Source: Alphaproteobacteria bacterium
GTDB taxonomy: Bacteria; Pseudomonadota; Alphaproteobacteria; SHVV01
Length of the DNA: 33,463 nt
Direction: 5' to 3'
Assembly (NCBI GenBank): GCA_016869275.1
Contig: VGEO01000028.1
Span: 1 to 33,463, forward strand
Below the pieces are notes generated by a model. The model was not told the DNA's origin. It did not search any database and was given only the letters and a program-made list of their open reading frames with translations. The translations under genes were made by a program, and so were the position numbers. Numbering within the stretch: position 1 is the first letter of the stretch; every line of letters starts with the position of its first letter. This document shows, piece after piece, positions 25,064-32,029 of the stretch.

Positions 25064-26110
25064 ATGGCACTGGCGCCCCTGGCCGCGCCCGCGCGTGCCG
25101 CCCTGATCGAGCCCGGCGACATCGCGCCGGGATTCCGATTGCCGAGCGCCACGGGCGCGAGCGTCGATCTCGACGATCCGGCGATCGCCGGTCGGTTTGC
25201 GCTGCTCGTGTTCGGAACCGGCGCCGAACTAGCAGCGACGATGCAGGCGTTGGCGCTGCATCGGGGAGCGCTCGATCGCGCCCGCGCGGCGCTGTTCGCG
25301 ATCGGCGGCACCGGCGCGGGCGATAGCGGCGTCCCGACGCTCGAGGATCGCGACGGCGCGGTCGGACGAAGCTACGGCGTCAACGCCGCGAACGGCATGG
25401 CGGTCATCGCCATCGCGCCAAACCGCCATGTTCTGGCGGCGGGGCAGGGCGGGAAGGAGGAACTCGCGTCGCTCGTGACCCGAGTCGCTGGCGCGATCGC
25501 GGCGTGGGCACCAGCGTTCACGCCCCACCCGCAGGACGCGATCCACGCCCCCGTCCTCGTGGTTCCCGACGTGCTGTCGTCGGACGAATGCCAGCGGCTC
25601 ATCGCGGTGTTCCGGCTCGAGGGCAACGAATTCCTCGAACCCGGCCACGGCGAGCAGCAACGGAGCGTCGATTACAAGATGCGGATTCCGGAATACGGCC
25701 GCGGCGACCGCATCGACCATTGGGTGATGAACCCCGCGACCAATGCCTGGATCGATCGGCGGCTCCGGGAACGGCTGTTTCCCGAGATCCGCAAAGCGTT
25801 TCACTTCCCGGTAACGCGGCGCGAGTTCTACCGGATCGGCTGCTATGAAGGCGCGCGCGGCGGCGAACTCCACGGGCACCGCGACAACACCGAGCCGCAC
25901 GTCGCGCACCGGCGCTTCGCAATGTCGATCAACCTGAACACCGAAGCGTTCGCGGGCGGCGAGCTGGTCTATCCTGAGTTCGGCGGCCAGCGCTACCGGC
26001 CGGCTTCGGGCGCGGCGATCGTATTCTCGTCCTCGTTGCTGCACGAGGTGCTCGAGGTCACGTCCGGGCGGCGCTTCGTCCTGCTCGCGTTCCTATTCGG
26101 CGAGCGCTAA
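25064..26110 (+). CDS. Fusion: cysteine-less peroxiredoxin-like domain plus 2-oxoglutarate/Fe(II) prolyl-4-hydroxylase-type dioxygenase
   Basis: 348 residues, starting three bases after the mfd stop. Residues ~15-145 follow an AhpC/TSA thioredoxin fold (IEPGDIAPGFRLPSATGASV; RFALLVFGTG; TLEDRDGAVGRSYGV; AVIAIAPNRHVLAAGQGG). The position of the peroxidatic cysteine has no Cys, and the only cysteines in the protein are at 176 and 260. Residues ~160-348 are a prolyl-4-hydroxylase-type 2OG oxygenase. The iron ligands are His272 and Asp274 (ELHGHRDNTEPH) and His327 (SSSLLHEVLEV), and the 2-oxoglutarate arginine is Arg336/337. The dioxygenase half should be active; the Prx half is probably structural, substrate-binding or a partner surface. 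Some such fusions are known in proteobacteria. The substrate is unknown. Confidence 0.85.
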   Translation: MALAPLAAPARAALIEPGDIAPGFRLPSATGASVDLDDPAIAGRFALLVFGTGAELAATMQALALHRGALDRARAALFAIGGTGAGDSGVPTLEDRDGAVGRSYGVNAANGMAVIAIAPNRHVLAAGQGGKEELASLVTRVAGAIAAWAPAFTPHPQDAIHAPVLVVPDVLSSDECQRLIAVFRLEGNEFLEPGHGEQQRSVDYKMRIPEYGRGDRIDHWVMNPATNAWIDRRLRERLFPEIRKAFHFPVTRREFYRIGCYEGARGGELHGHRDNTEPHVAHRRFAMSINLNTEAFAGGELVYPEFGGQRYRPASGAAIVFSSSLLHEVLEVTSGRRFVLLAFLFGER

Positions 26111-26157
26111 GCGCTAGCTCGCGTTTCTCCCAGACGGAAGCACCTGCAACGGTCGTC

Positions 26158-26179
26158 ATGGCCGGCGAAGGCCCGCCAT
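26158..26179. repeat. REP-like hairpin between convergent genes
   Basis: ATGGCCGGC (26158-26166), loop GAAG, then GCCCGCCAT (26171-26179) form a 9-bp stem with one mismatch. The flanking CGTC before it and the ATGGCCGG core match the recG-sdhE hairpin at 21063. It lies downstream of both the dioxygenase fusion and, on the other strand, the DsbA-like gene. It could help end both transcripts, but no T-tract follows. Confidence 0.45.
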
Positions 26180-26190
26180 CTACGCCCTAT

Positions 26191-26246
26191 TTCGTGCGCG
26201 GCCTCAGCTTGTGGCTGGTTCGTGCGCGGCCTCAGCTTGTGGCTGG
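26191..26246. repeat. Perfect 28-bp tandem duplication
   Basis: The 28-bp unit beginning TTCGTGCGCGGCCTCAGC and ending TTGTGGCTGG occurs twice head-to-tail without any mismatch, at 26191-26218 and 26219-26246. It is in the non-coding gap between convergent genes. Absence of divergence suggests a recent slippage event or an assembly duplication. Confidence 0.9.
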
Positions 26247-26275
26247 CCCGTCCGAGACGTCGAAAAAATAACGGT

Positions 26276-26956
26276 TCAGTTTTTAGGAAAAGCGCTTTGG
26301 CCCGGCGTGCCGGCAGCCTCGCGCGCGAGTTCGTCAAACAGGTTCAAGAACACTGCCGGGTCCTGTGCGCCCGAGATCGCGTAGCGGCGATCGACGATGT
26401 AGCAGGGGACGCCGGTGATTCCCATGGCCGCCATCTGCTGAGCGGCTTGCGCGACATGGTCGCGGTCATCCTCGCCGGTCAAGCGCTCGGCGATCGCGGC
26501 GCGGTCCATGCCGCACGCGGCCGCGACGTCGGCCAAGACTTCGGCCAGGCCGACGTTGCGGCCCTCGAAAAAGTAGGCGCGAAACAACGCTTCGACGACG
26601 GCGTCTTGAACACCGGCGTCGCCCGCCCACTTGACCAGGCGATGCGAATCGACGGTGTTGGGGGTGGTGCCAATAGCATCGAAGTCGAAGGCGATGCCTT
26701 CGCCGGTGCCGGCATCGCGGATGCGGTCGTAGATCTGGCGGGCGCCGGCGGCGCCGCCGAACTTGGCTTCGAGGTAACGCCGCCGGTCGAGCCCTTCGCG
26801 CGGCATATCGGGATTGAGCTGGAACGGGTGCCAGGCGATCTCGACCGCAAGACCGGGCCGCGCAGCGAGCGCACGCTCGAGCCGGCGCTTGCCGACGAAA
26901 CACCATGGGCAGATCGTGTCGGAGACGATGTCGATGCGGAGCCGGCTCTCAGTCAT
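26276..26956 (-). CDS. DsbA-family oxidoreductase, FrnE-like
   Basis: 226 residues, no signal peptide, so cytoplasmic. The thioredoxin-fold active site is Cys16-Pro-Trp-Cys19 in RIDIVSDTICPWCFVGKRRL, the classical FrnE/2-hydroxychromene-2-carboxylate isomerase-like pattern. PFQLNPDMPREGLDRRRYL, NTVDSHRLVKWAGDAG and ALFRAYFFEGRNVG follow in the usual order. MGITGVPCYIVDRRYAISGA carries the cis-proline loop. Members are disulfide reductases/isomerases tied to oxidative stress or polyketide processing. ATG 26956 is chosen because the domain begins at once; a longer frame from 27019 overlaps the upstream gene. The start overlaps the stop of the PleD-like gene by eight bases, so the two are probably in one transcript. 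Confidence 0.9.
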   Translation of the reverse strand: MTESRLRIDIVSDTICPWCFVGKRRLERALAARPGLAVEIAWHPFQLNPDMPREGLDRRRYLEAKFGGAAGARQIYDRIRDAGTGEGIAFDFDAIGTTPNTVDSHRLVKWAGDAGVQDAVVEALFRAYFFEGRNVGLAEVLADVAAACGMDRAAIAERLTGEDDRDHVAQAAQQMAAMGITGVPCYIVDRRYAISGAQDPAVFLNLFDELAREAAGTPGQSAFPKN

Positions 26957-28349
26957 CGTCGTCGACCTCGGCCTTGGGCGGCAGCGGTCGCAGCGGTCGC
27001 GGCGCCGCGCGCTTGGCATTGCCGTGGCATTGCTCGCGGGCGCGGGCGATCAGCGAATCGCTGTCGTCGCCCGGCTCGATCGCGGTATAGCCGACCGTGA
27101 CCGAGACGGCGAGCGGTCCCTCGATGCCGGGGAGCTTGAACTTGGTCTTGCCGATCACGCCGGCGATGCGCTGGAGCGCGAATTCGGCAACCTCCGGCGC
27201 GGTGTCCGGCTCGATCACGCAGAACTCGTCGTTGCCGACGCGAGCGACCAAGTCTTCGCCGCGCACGAGGTTCGCCATCAGCTGACCGATCTCGCGCAGC
27301 AGAAGATCGCCGGCAACGTAGCCGTAGTCGAGATTGATCGACGCCAAGTCGTCGACGTCGATATAGCCGACCGAAAGATTCTTATTCCAGCTATGGGCAT
27401 CCTCGATCTGGCGCGCGAGGTGGGCGTGCAGGAAACCGTGGGTGTAAAGCCCGGTCAATCGATCAGTGGTCACATCCTCGCCGAGCTGACGGTAAAGCGT
27501 GCGCATGGCCTCGCGGTAGCCCTTCTGCTTGACCAGCGCGACCGCGCGGGTGCGGAGGTCCTTGATCCCGACGGTGGTCGGCACGATGTCGTTGGCGCCG
27601 CTCACATAGGGCGCGACCGGATCCTGGAACGCACGCGCGTCGGCGATCAGCACCAGCGGGACGGTGAAGAGCTGCGACTGGCCGCGCATCGCGGTGCAGA
27701 AATCGGGCGCCGTCTTGCCATCCGCGCCACCGCCGGCGAACACGAGATCGACCGCCGCGCGGCCGAGGGTAGCGAGCCCGGCGGCATAGTCGCGGGCGTG
27801 GATGACTTTGAGCGTCCCGCGGAGCGCGCTGTCGATCCGCTTCTTCAACGGGCCGTGACAGGCGACGACGAGTGCGCGGCCGCCTTTGACGCTCTTGGGC
27901 GGGCGAACGGGACGCGGCGTGCGGACGCCGAATTCGGCAGTGGTGGCGAGCCGTCGCTCGAGCTCGGTCTGCATGGTCTTGAGGCGCACGAGCGAGCTCA
28001 AGTGCGAGAACAATTCGAGGTCGTGGAACTCGCGCGGCAAGAACTCGGCGATCGCCGCGGCGCGGTCGTCGAGCGGTTGCGTGCCGCCCTCGCCGCCGAC
28101 CACGATCACCGGCAGGTGCCGGGTCGTCCACAGCTCTTTGAGCGCCGCATTCAACCGGCCGCGCTCCTCGTCGGGCACGCTCGCGCTCACGATCACGATA
28201 TCGAGCGGGTTGTTCTTGGCGAGGTCGAGGGCCTCGTCGACCGAGCGCGCGATCAGGTTGTCTTACCCGCGGTCGCCGAGCTTGCCGACAATGCGCAGGC
28301 GCTGGTCGGGGTCGCTGTCGAATACCAGAACGCGCGCGGTGAGGGTCAT
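26949..28349 (-). pseudogene. PleD-like response regulator with GGDEF domain, interrupted by an in-frame TAA
   Basis: The frame from ATG 28349 reads MTLTARVLVFDSDPDQRLRI and 28 codons in total, then TAA at 28263-28265. It continues in the same frame for 437 codons to 26949. A GTG at 28196 could restart translation (415 residues). The order is receiver 1, receiver 2, GGDEF, as in PleD. Both receivers lack the phosphoacceptor Asp (IVIVSAS; LVFAGGG). In the 415-residue form the GGDEF loop is GNDEF (321-325), the inhibitory-site RxxD is intact (Arg312-Asp315), and IDVDDLASINLDYGYVAGD has lost the usual Phe-Lys and Asp/His. Diguanylate cyclase activity is therefore doubtful even without the stop. 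It may be a degenerate sensor or scaffold, a true pseudogene, or carry a base-call error. It is coupled to the DsbA-like gene. Confidence 0.75.
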
Positions 28350-28518
28350 CGATGACGGTTTGATGAGGACGCGGGGGAGACTAGCAAATTTTTACGCCCC
28401 TCCTAAGGTAAAACCCGCAGAATCCGGGAACTCCCGTGCCGCCGTACGCGCCAGCCTTGCCGCCGGTAGAGCCCGAACCTAGAGTGCCCCGCACTCGGTT
28501 CGGCCGGAGGTGTGGGCG

Positions 28519-29271
28519 ATGTTCGGGTTGCAGGGCGAGACCGCGTTGATCACCGGCGCCTCGAGTGGGCTCGGGCATCGATTTGCCGTCACGCTCGCAC
28601 GCGCCGGCGCCAAAGTCGCGATCGCGGCGCGGCGTACCGACCGGTTGAACGCGCTCGAGCGCGAGATCGCGGGCTTCGGCGGGCGCGCGCTCGCGCTCAA
28701 GCTCGACGTGACGGATCCGGCCTCGATTGCCGCCGCCGTCGATGCCGCCGAGACCGAGCTCGGCGCGCTCTCGATCCTGATCAACAATGCCGGCGTCGCG
28801 CGGCCCAAGTGGATCGCCGATACCACGCCCGAGGACTACGCCGACGTGATGGATACCAACCTCAAGGGGGCGTGGTTGACAGCGCAGGCGGTCGGGCGGC
28901 GGATGATTCAGCACAGGCGCGGCGGCAAGATCGTCAACATCGCGTCGATGGCGGCGTTCAAGGTGTTGCCGCAGCTTGCGGTCTACGCCATGGCCAAAGC
29001 CGCGCTGGTGCAGATGACCAAGGCGATGGCGCTCGAATGGGCCCGCTACGCGATCCGCGTGAACGCCATCGCGCCCGGTTACATCGAAACCGAGATGAAC
29101 AGCGAATTCTTCAAGACCGAGGCCGGGCGCAAGACGGTGCAGGCGATGCCGCGCCGCCGTTTGGGCCAGCCGGCGGACCTCGACGGCACGCTGCTGCTCT
29201 TGGCTTCGAGCGCAAGCGATTACGTGACGGGAACGGTGATCACGGTCGACGACGGCCAGACGCTGCTGTAG
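28519..29271 (+). CDS. Short-chain dehydrogenase/reductase (SDR), classical type
   Basis: 250 residues. The cofactor motif is TGASSGLGHRFA (12-23), the basic residues AARRTDRL after strand two suggest NADP, and NNAG is at 89-92. The triad is Ser143 (NIASMAAF), Tyr156 and Lys160 (YAMAKAAL). The C-terminus DYVTGTVITVDDGQTLL is the normal end. ATG 28519 lies eight bases after GGAGG (28506-28510); a GTG at 28510 overlaps that site and is rejected. Similar proteins are annotated as 3-oxoacyl-ACP reductase-like or gluconate dehydrogenase-like, but the substrate cannot be told. It stands alone, convergent with the cytochrome P460 gene and divergent from the PleD-like gene. Confidence 0.9.
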   Translation: MFGLQGETALITGASSGLGHRFAVTLARAGAKVAIAARRTDRLNALEREIAGFGGRALALKLDVTDPASIAAAVDAAETELGALSILINNAGVARPKWIADTTPEDYADVMDTNLKGAWLTAQAVGRRMIQHRRGGKIVNIASMAAFKVLPQLAVYAMAKAALVQMTKAMALEWARYAIRVNAIAPGYIETEMNSEFFKTEAGRKTVQAMPRRRLGQPADLDGTLLLLASSASDYVTGTVITVDDGQTLL

Positions 29272-29304
29272 CGGCAACGCCCGGCCGGTCGACGCGGTCC
29301 GGCG

Positions 29305-29835
29305 CTATTGTTTGGCCTTGACGCGATCGGTCGAAAACAAGAAGTCGGCGCCCTCGACCCGTTTGTGGCACTCGAAGCACGCCTTCATGTCGGGGTTCTC
29401 GAAGCGCTTGCCGTCGGCGAGGAAGCGCGCGTATTCCCACTCGCCGTTGCGGATGTCGGCGGCGTACTCGCCGCCCCAGCCGGTCCGCTTCTCCATAACG
29501 AATACGGCCGGCGCACCGTCCTTGATCAGGCGCCCTTGCGCGTCCTTCTCCGGATTCTGCGCCGCGTCGAGTTTGGCGCGGTAGACTTCCATCGTAAACA
29601 CGGCGCCGCTCGGGGCGGGACGCCCGGCCTTGATCGCATCGAACGCCGCCTTGCTGACGTAGAGATCGCGCACCGTCTTGTTGTCGGCGCGATCGACGGT
29701 GCCTTAGAACGTGAAGGCGGTTTTGTAATTTGCTGGAAAGGCGACGTTGTCGGTGCCGGCAAGGACCGATGCCGCAGCGATGACGATAACGACGGCTGCC
29801 GCCGAGGACGTCGTGAAAACCCTACGAAAAGCCAT
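29305..29835 (-). pseudogene. Cytochrome P460 family protein, interrupted by an in-frame TAA
   Basis: From ATG 29835 (AGGAG ten bases upstream) the frame encodes a signal peptide (MAFRRVFTTSSAAAVVIVIA ending AAASVLAG). NVAFPANYKTAFTF follows, then TAA at 29704-29706 (codon 44). The same frame resumes with GTVDRADNKTVRDLYVSKAA and runs to 29305. P460 family members normally read a tyrosine or similar residue at this place (F-x-x-Y-x-TVDR). The rest is intact: VFVMEKRTGWGGEY, RNGEWEYARF and the c-heme attachment site CFECHK. P460 proteins are periplasmic c-type hemes that oxidise hydroxylamine or handle NO, or have other redox roles. A GTG at 29673 could start only a signal-less form, which could not be matured. 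A nonsense mutation or a base error are both possible. Confidence 0.8.
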
Positions 29836-30047
29836 TCGCTCGTGCTCCTATTTCGGTTACGGCGCCCGCTCGGGACGCCGTTTCGGGGATTGCTCAGTAG
29901 TCGCGGTCGTGTGGGGGACGGTCAAATAACAACTTGGTGTTGAGATTACGAAGGGACGTTCGCCAAGTCACGTCTCCCGTGGCGCCGGCGCCTCGTCCGC
30001 AAGCGCTTGGATGTAGTCGGCTGATCACGCCGTAGAGTCACCATGTG

Positions 30048-30097
30048 TCGACAAGCGAGTCGCCACGAGTATTTTGTAGGTTGTCGTATCTTGTCGA
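30048..30097. repeat. TCGACAAG inverted repeat with an extra TTGTCG copy
   Basis: TCGACAAG at 30048-30055 is matched by its exact reverse complement CTTGTCGA at 30090-30097. A further TTGTCG at 30081-30086 is placed ten bases (one helical turn) before the TTGTCG at 30091-30096. Repeated half-sites with helical phasing look like an operator for a dimeric regulator acting on the P460 gene downstream on the minus strand, but no regulator gene is in the window. Confidence 0.35.
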
Positions 30098-30220
30098 GTG
30101 CATGGGTGGTGTTGCATGAAAAAACGCGACTTGACGGGAGGCTGAACAAGGAAAAAGTACGACTCGATTGTTCCAATATTGCTTATTCAGGCAATAATAA
30201 AACTCAAATTAAAACAGTCG

Positions 30221-30257
30221 TTTGGTTGATGATCGTCACAGCCGAGCATCAACCAAA
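30221..30257 (-). terminator. 11-bp perfect inverted repeat, possible terminator of the DUF2927 transcript
   Basis: TTTGGTTGATG (30221-30231) and CATCAACCAAA (30247-30257) pair perfectly over 11 bp with a 15-base loop. It begins about 100 bases after the DUF2927 stop on the minus strand. Downstream on that strand the sequence turns T-rich (ACTGTTTTAATTTGAGTTTT) after a four-base gap, which is weaker than a classical intrinsic terminator. It could also be a regulatory site or the stem of a small RNA. Confidence 0.45.
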
Positions 30258-30354
30258 ATGACATTGAAAAATAACGTTTTTTTCTGGTAAATCTTGACTC
30301 TCGTGTGAGGAACTCACCAACTCCAGAGCGTTCGACCATCGAAAAAGAAGAGAT

Positions 30355-31254
30355 CTATCGACCCGGTCTCAGCTCTTGCATGACCGTCGCGGCGATTTTC
30401 GCGACCTCGGTGCGCGGAGTCCCCACTTTCATGCGCGGATCGTAAAGGATCTTGAGCAAGAACTTATCGTGCTCGGTGAGGTCGACGTAGGGACTCCGGT
30501 CATTGAAAATCGACGGGTTGACCGACTCGCTGTCGTTCGGCAGGCCCATCACCTGGGTGAGTTCTTCGATGACGCAGGTCCGGATGACGTCGCGCGGGTG
30601 CTCGGCCGGTACACCGACCGCCACAACGCGAATCTCGCTGCCTTTGGTGTGAATGGTGGCGAAGCAGGTCGAGCCTTTGAGATCCGCTTTTTCGCCGGGC
30701 TTCAGTTTCTTTTTGCGCTCGACCGCTTCGACCGAAAACATCAGCCGCTCGACTTCGCGGGGATCGTTCTTGAAGAACGGCGCCATCGCCTCGGATAGCT
30801 TCGCGGTCGGCAAATAGAACAAGTAAAGGGTCGCCTTGTTGATATCGAACCCTTTGGCAATGCCGGTTTTTTTGGCCATTTTCGGCGAAAAATAAAGCTC
30901 GATCGGATGACCCGTGATGGCCGTGAGATCCGCGATCTGGCGCTGGACATCGTCCTCGAGATAGTCGGGGTAATCCGCCGACATCTTGCTCCAGTTGGGG
31001 TAGCCCTCCGTCATGATCGCGATCCTGACCGGGCTAACCCATTTGCGGACGGTCGCGTGCTTTTCTTCCTTGTATTCGTTTCCGAACGCGATCACGTCGA
31101 AATTGCGAACGATCTGCGCGTTCGAGGGTGTGGTCGTCGCCGATGATGGGCGCGTCGACTGTCCGTGCGCCGCGTTCGCCGCGAGAACGAGCGTCAACGC
31201 CAGCGCAAATAGCGAATATCTATTTATGTTATTTTTCCGCATCTTATATAGCAT
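30355..31254 (-). CDS. Exported DUF2927 family protein
   Basis: 299 residues. Residues 1-31 are a signal peptide (MLYKMRKNNINRYSLFALAL, cleavage near AAHGQ). The mature part includes IVRNFDVIAFGNEYKEEKHA, VRKWVSPVRIAIMTEG and the C-terminal block RTCVIEELTQVMGLPNDSES, VNPSIFNDRSPYVDLTEHDK and FLLKILYDPRMKVG, which is the DUF2927 signature. The CVIEEL-TQ-x-GLPND motif with Glu230-Glu231 and the later YDPRMKVG look metallopeptidase-like, but the family has no firm function. Cys197 and Cys227 could form a disulfide. The 5' end of the gene is AT-rich and uses rare-looking codons, unlike its neighbours, so recent acquisition is possible. A second ATG lies four codons in. It lies 24 bp downstream of the RidA-family gene. 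Confidence 0.82.
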   Translation of the reverse strand: MLYKMRKNNINRYSLFALALTLVLAANAAHGQSTRPSSATTTPSNAQIVRNFDVIAFGNEYKEEKHATVRKWVSPVRIAIMTEGYPNWSKMSADYPDYLEDDVQRQIADLTAITGHPIELYFSPKMAKKTGIAKGFDINKATLYLFYLPTAKLSEAMAPFFKNDPREVERLMFSVEAVERKKKLKPGEKADLKGSTCFATIHTKGSEIRVVAVGVPAEHPRDVIRTCVIEELTQVMGLPNDSESVNPSIFNDRSPYVDLTEHDKFLLKILYDPRMKVGTPRTEVAKIAATVMQELRPGR

Positions 31255-31278
31255 ACTTCATCGTTAGAATGAAACACG

Positions 31279-31758
31279 CTAAGGCAACACCGCCACCACC
31301 TCGATCTCGATCAGCCAACTTGGATCCTTGAGCGAGGCGACTTCGACGAACGAGCTCGTCGGTCCGTCCTTGGGAAAGTGCTTGAGGCGGACCGGCAAGA
31401 CCAGCGGGTGGGACGCGCGGTCGGTGACGTAAACATGGTCCTGGACCACGTTCGCCGCGGTAGCGCCATGAAATTTGAGAATCGTCTCGATTTTCTGCAG
31501 CACGTATTCGGCCTGGCCGACGACGTCGCCCGGGGCGACCGTCTTGCCATTTTCGTCGGTGGCGACCTGGCCCGAAATGAAGAGCAGCCGGCCCGGTTTC
31601 ACCACCACGCTGGTCGAGTAATTGGGGAATAAGGCCGCGGCGCCGGGAACATTGACCGACTGTCGTAACGTCGAGAGTGAAGCTTTTGTTTTATTGGACT
31701 TTTTCTTGGTCGCTCGCGCCTTGGTCTTGGCCCGCGTTCGGGCCGCTTTCCGTGCCAT
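31279..31758 (-). CDS. RidA/YjgF family protein lacking the catalytic arginine, with a basic N-terminal tail
   Basis: 159 residues from ATG 31758 (ATG 31767 is an alternative). Residues 1-27 are almost only Lys, Arg, Ala and Thr (MARKAARTRAKTKARATKKK), then the RidA trimer fold starts. PGRLLFISGQVATDENGKTV, QAEYVLQKIETILKFHGATA and ANVVQDHVYVTD follow in order, with a C-terminus SFVEVASLKDPSWLIEIEVV. In imine deaminases the segment before VEVA is R-S/T-x, where the arginine binds the substrate carboxylate. Here it is TSSF, so Arg is replaced by Ser at about 135. The protein is thus probably not a RidA-type 2-aminoacrylate deaminase but one of the Arg-less Rid subfamilies. It starts 20 bp after the tRNA-Ser 3' end and may be read from the tRNA promoter. 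Confidence 0.85.
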   Translation of the reverse strand: MARKAARTRAKTKARATKKKSNKTKASLSTLRQSVNVPGAAALFPNYSTSVVVKPGRLLFISGQVATDENGKTVAPGDVVGQAEYVLQKIETILKFHGATAANVVQDHVYVTDRASHPLVLPVRLKHFPKDGPTSSFVEVASLKDPSWLIEIEVVAVLP

Positions 31759-31777
31759 GCTACGCATTCCCCTGTTG

Positions 31778-31865
31778 TGGCGGATGGGGTGGGATTCGAA
31801 CCCACGAGGAGTTGCCCCCTGCCGGTTTTCAAGACCGGTGCCTTCAACCGCTCGGCCACCCATCC
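31778..31865 (-). tRNA. tRNA-Ser (anticodon UGA), CCA encoded
   Basis: The minus strand gives an 88-base class II tRNA. The acceptor 5' strand GGATGGG (31859-31865) pairs with CCCATCC (31782-31788), followed by discriminator G and an encoded CCA (31778-31780). The D-arm begins GCCGAGC. The anticodon stem CCGGT/ACCGG encloses loop CTTGAAA with anticodon TGA (31829-31831). A long variable arm and the T-arm GTGGGTTCGAATCCCAC complete it. The long variable arm and anticodon identify serine. The plus strand across it yields the well-known false peptide GVGFEPTRSCPLP, which should not be annotated. Confidence 0.96.
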
Positions 31866-31962
31866 CGCTGCCTCGCGGTCCAAGAGATTAGGCCAAGAGG
31901 GCCCATGCTCCAAGGCCCAAGGCAACACGGCCAAGAAGGCCCTCCGACCAGTTCGCGAAAAA

Positions 31963-31976
31963 ATTGTATTGACAAT
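31963..31976. promoter_or_regulatory. ATTGT-ATTG-ACAAT palindrome upstream of tRNA-Ser, containing TTGACA
   Basis: ATTGT (31963-31967) and ACAAT (31972-31976) form a short inverted repeat about 100 bp upstream of the tRNA, in a small AT-rich patch. The plus strand contains TTGACA (31969-31974) and the minus strand TTGTCA at nearly the same place, both -35-like. No convincing -10 partner was found on either strand at 16-18 bp, so this is only a candidate promoter or operator element. Confidence 0.25.
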
Positions 31977-32029
31977 CAGGCGCCTAAAGGGCGCGACGCA
32001 AGCGAAGGGTGAAACAAACGACGTCGCGG

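Larger units (their letters stand above)
29836..30354. other. AT-rich gene-free island with inverted repeats
   Basis: This is the longest stretch without a supported gene. The right half (about 30100-30350) is clearly AT-richer than anything else in the window. I see four inverted repeats: TCGACAAG/CTTGTCGA (30048-30097), TATTGC/GCAATA (30177-30196), TTTGGTTGATG/CATCAACCAAA (30221-30257) and GTGAG/CTCAC (30305-30317). Short open frames across it (72 and 76 codons) have no ribosome site or protein-like composition. It must hold the promoter of the P460 gene and the 3' end of the DUF2927 transcript. A small RNA or a remnant of foreign DNA is possible. Confidence 0.6.

Noticed and set aside
28263-29706. 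UAA recoded as tyrosine in this genome
   Set aside because: Several genes end normally at TAA where the family ends (the binding protein at 1644, malate synthase at 7558, mfd at 25058), so a global reassignment is untenable.
29946-30261. Small open frames of 72 and 76 codons in the AT-rich island
   Set aside because: No ribosome site, no protein-like pattern and opposite strands overlapping; treated as non-coding.
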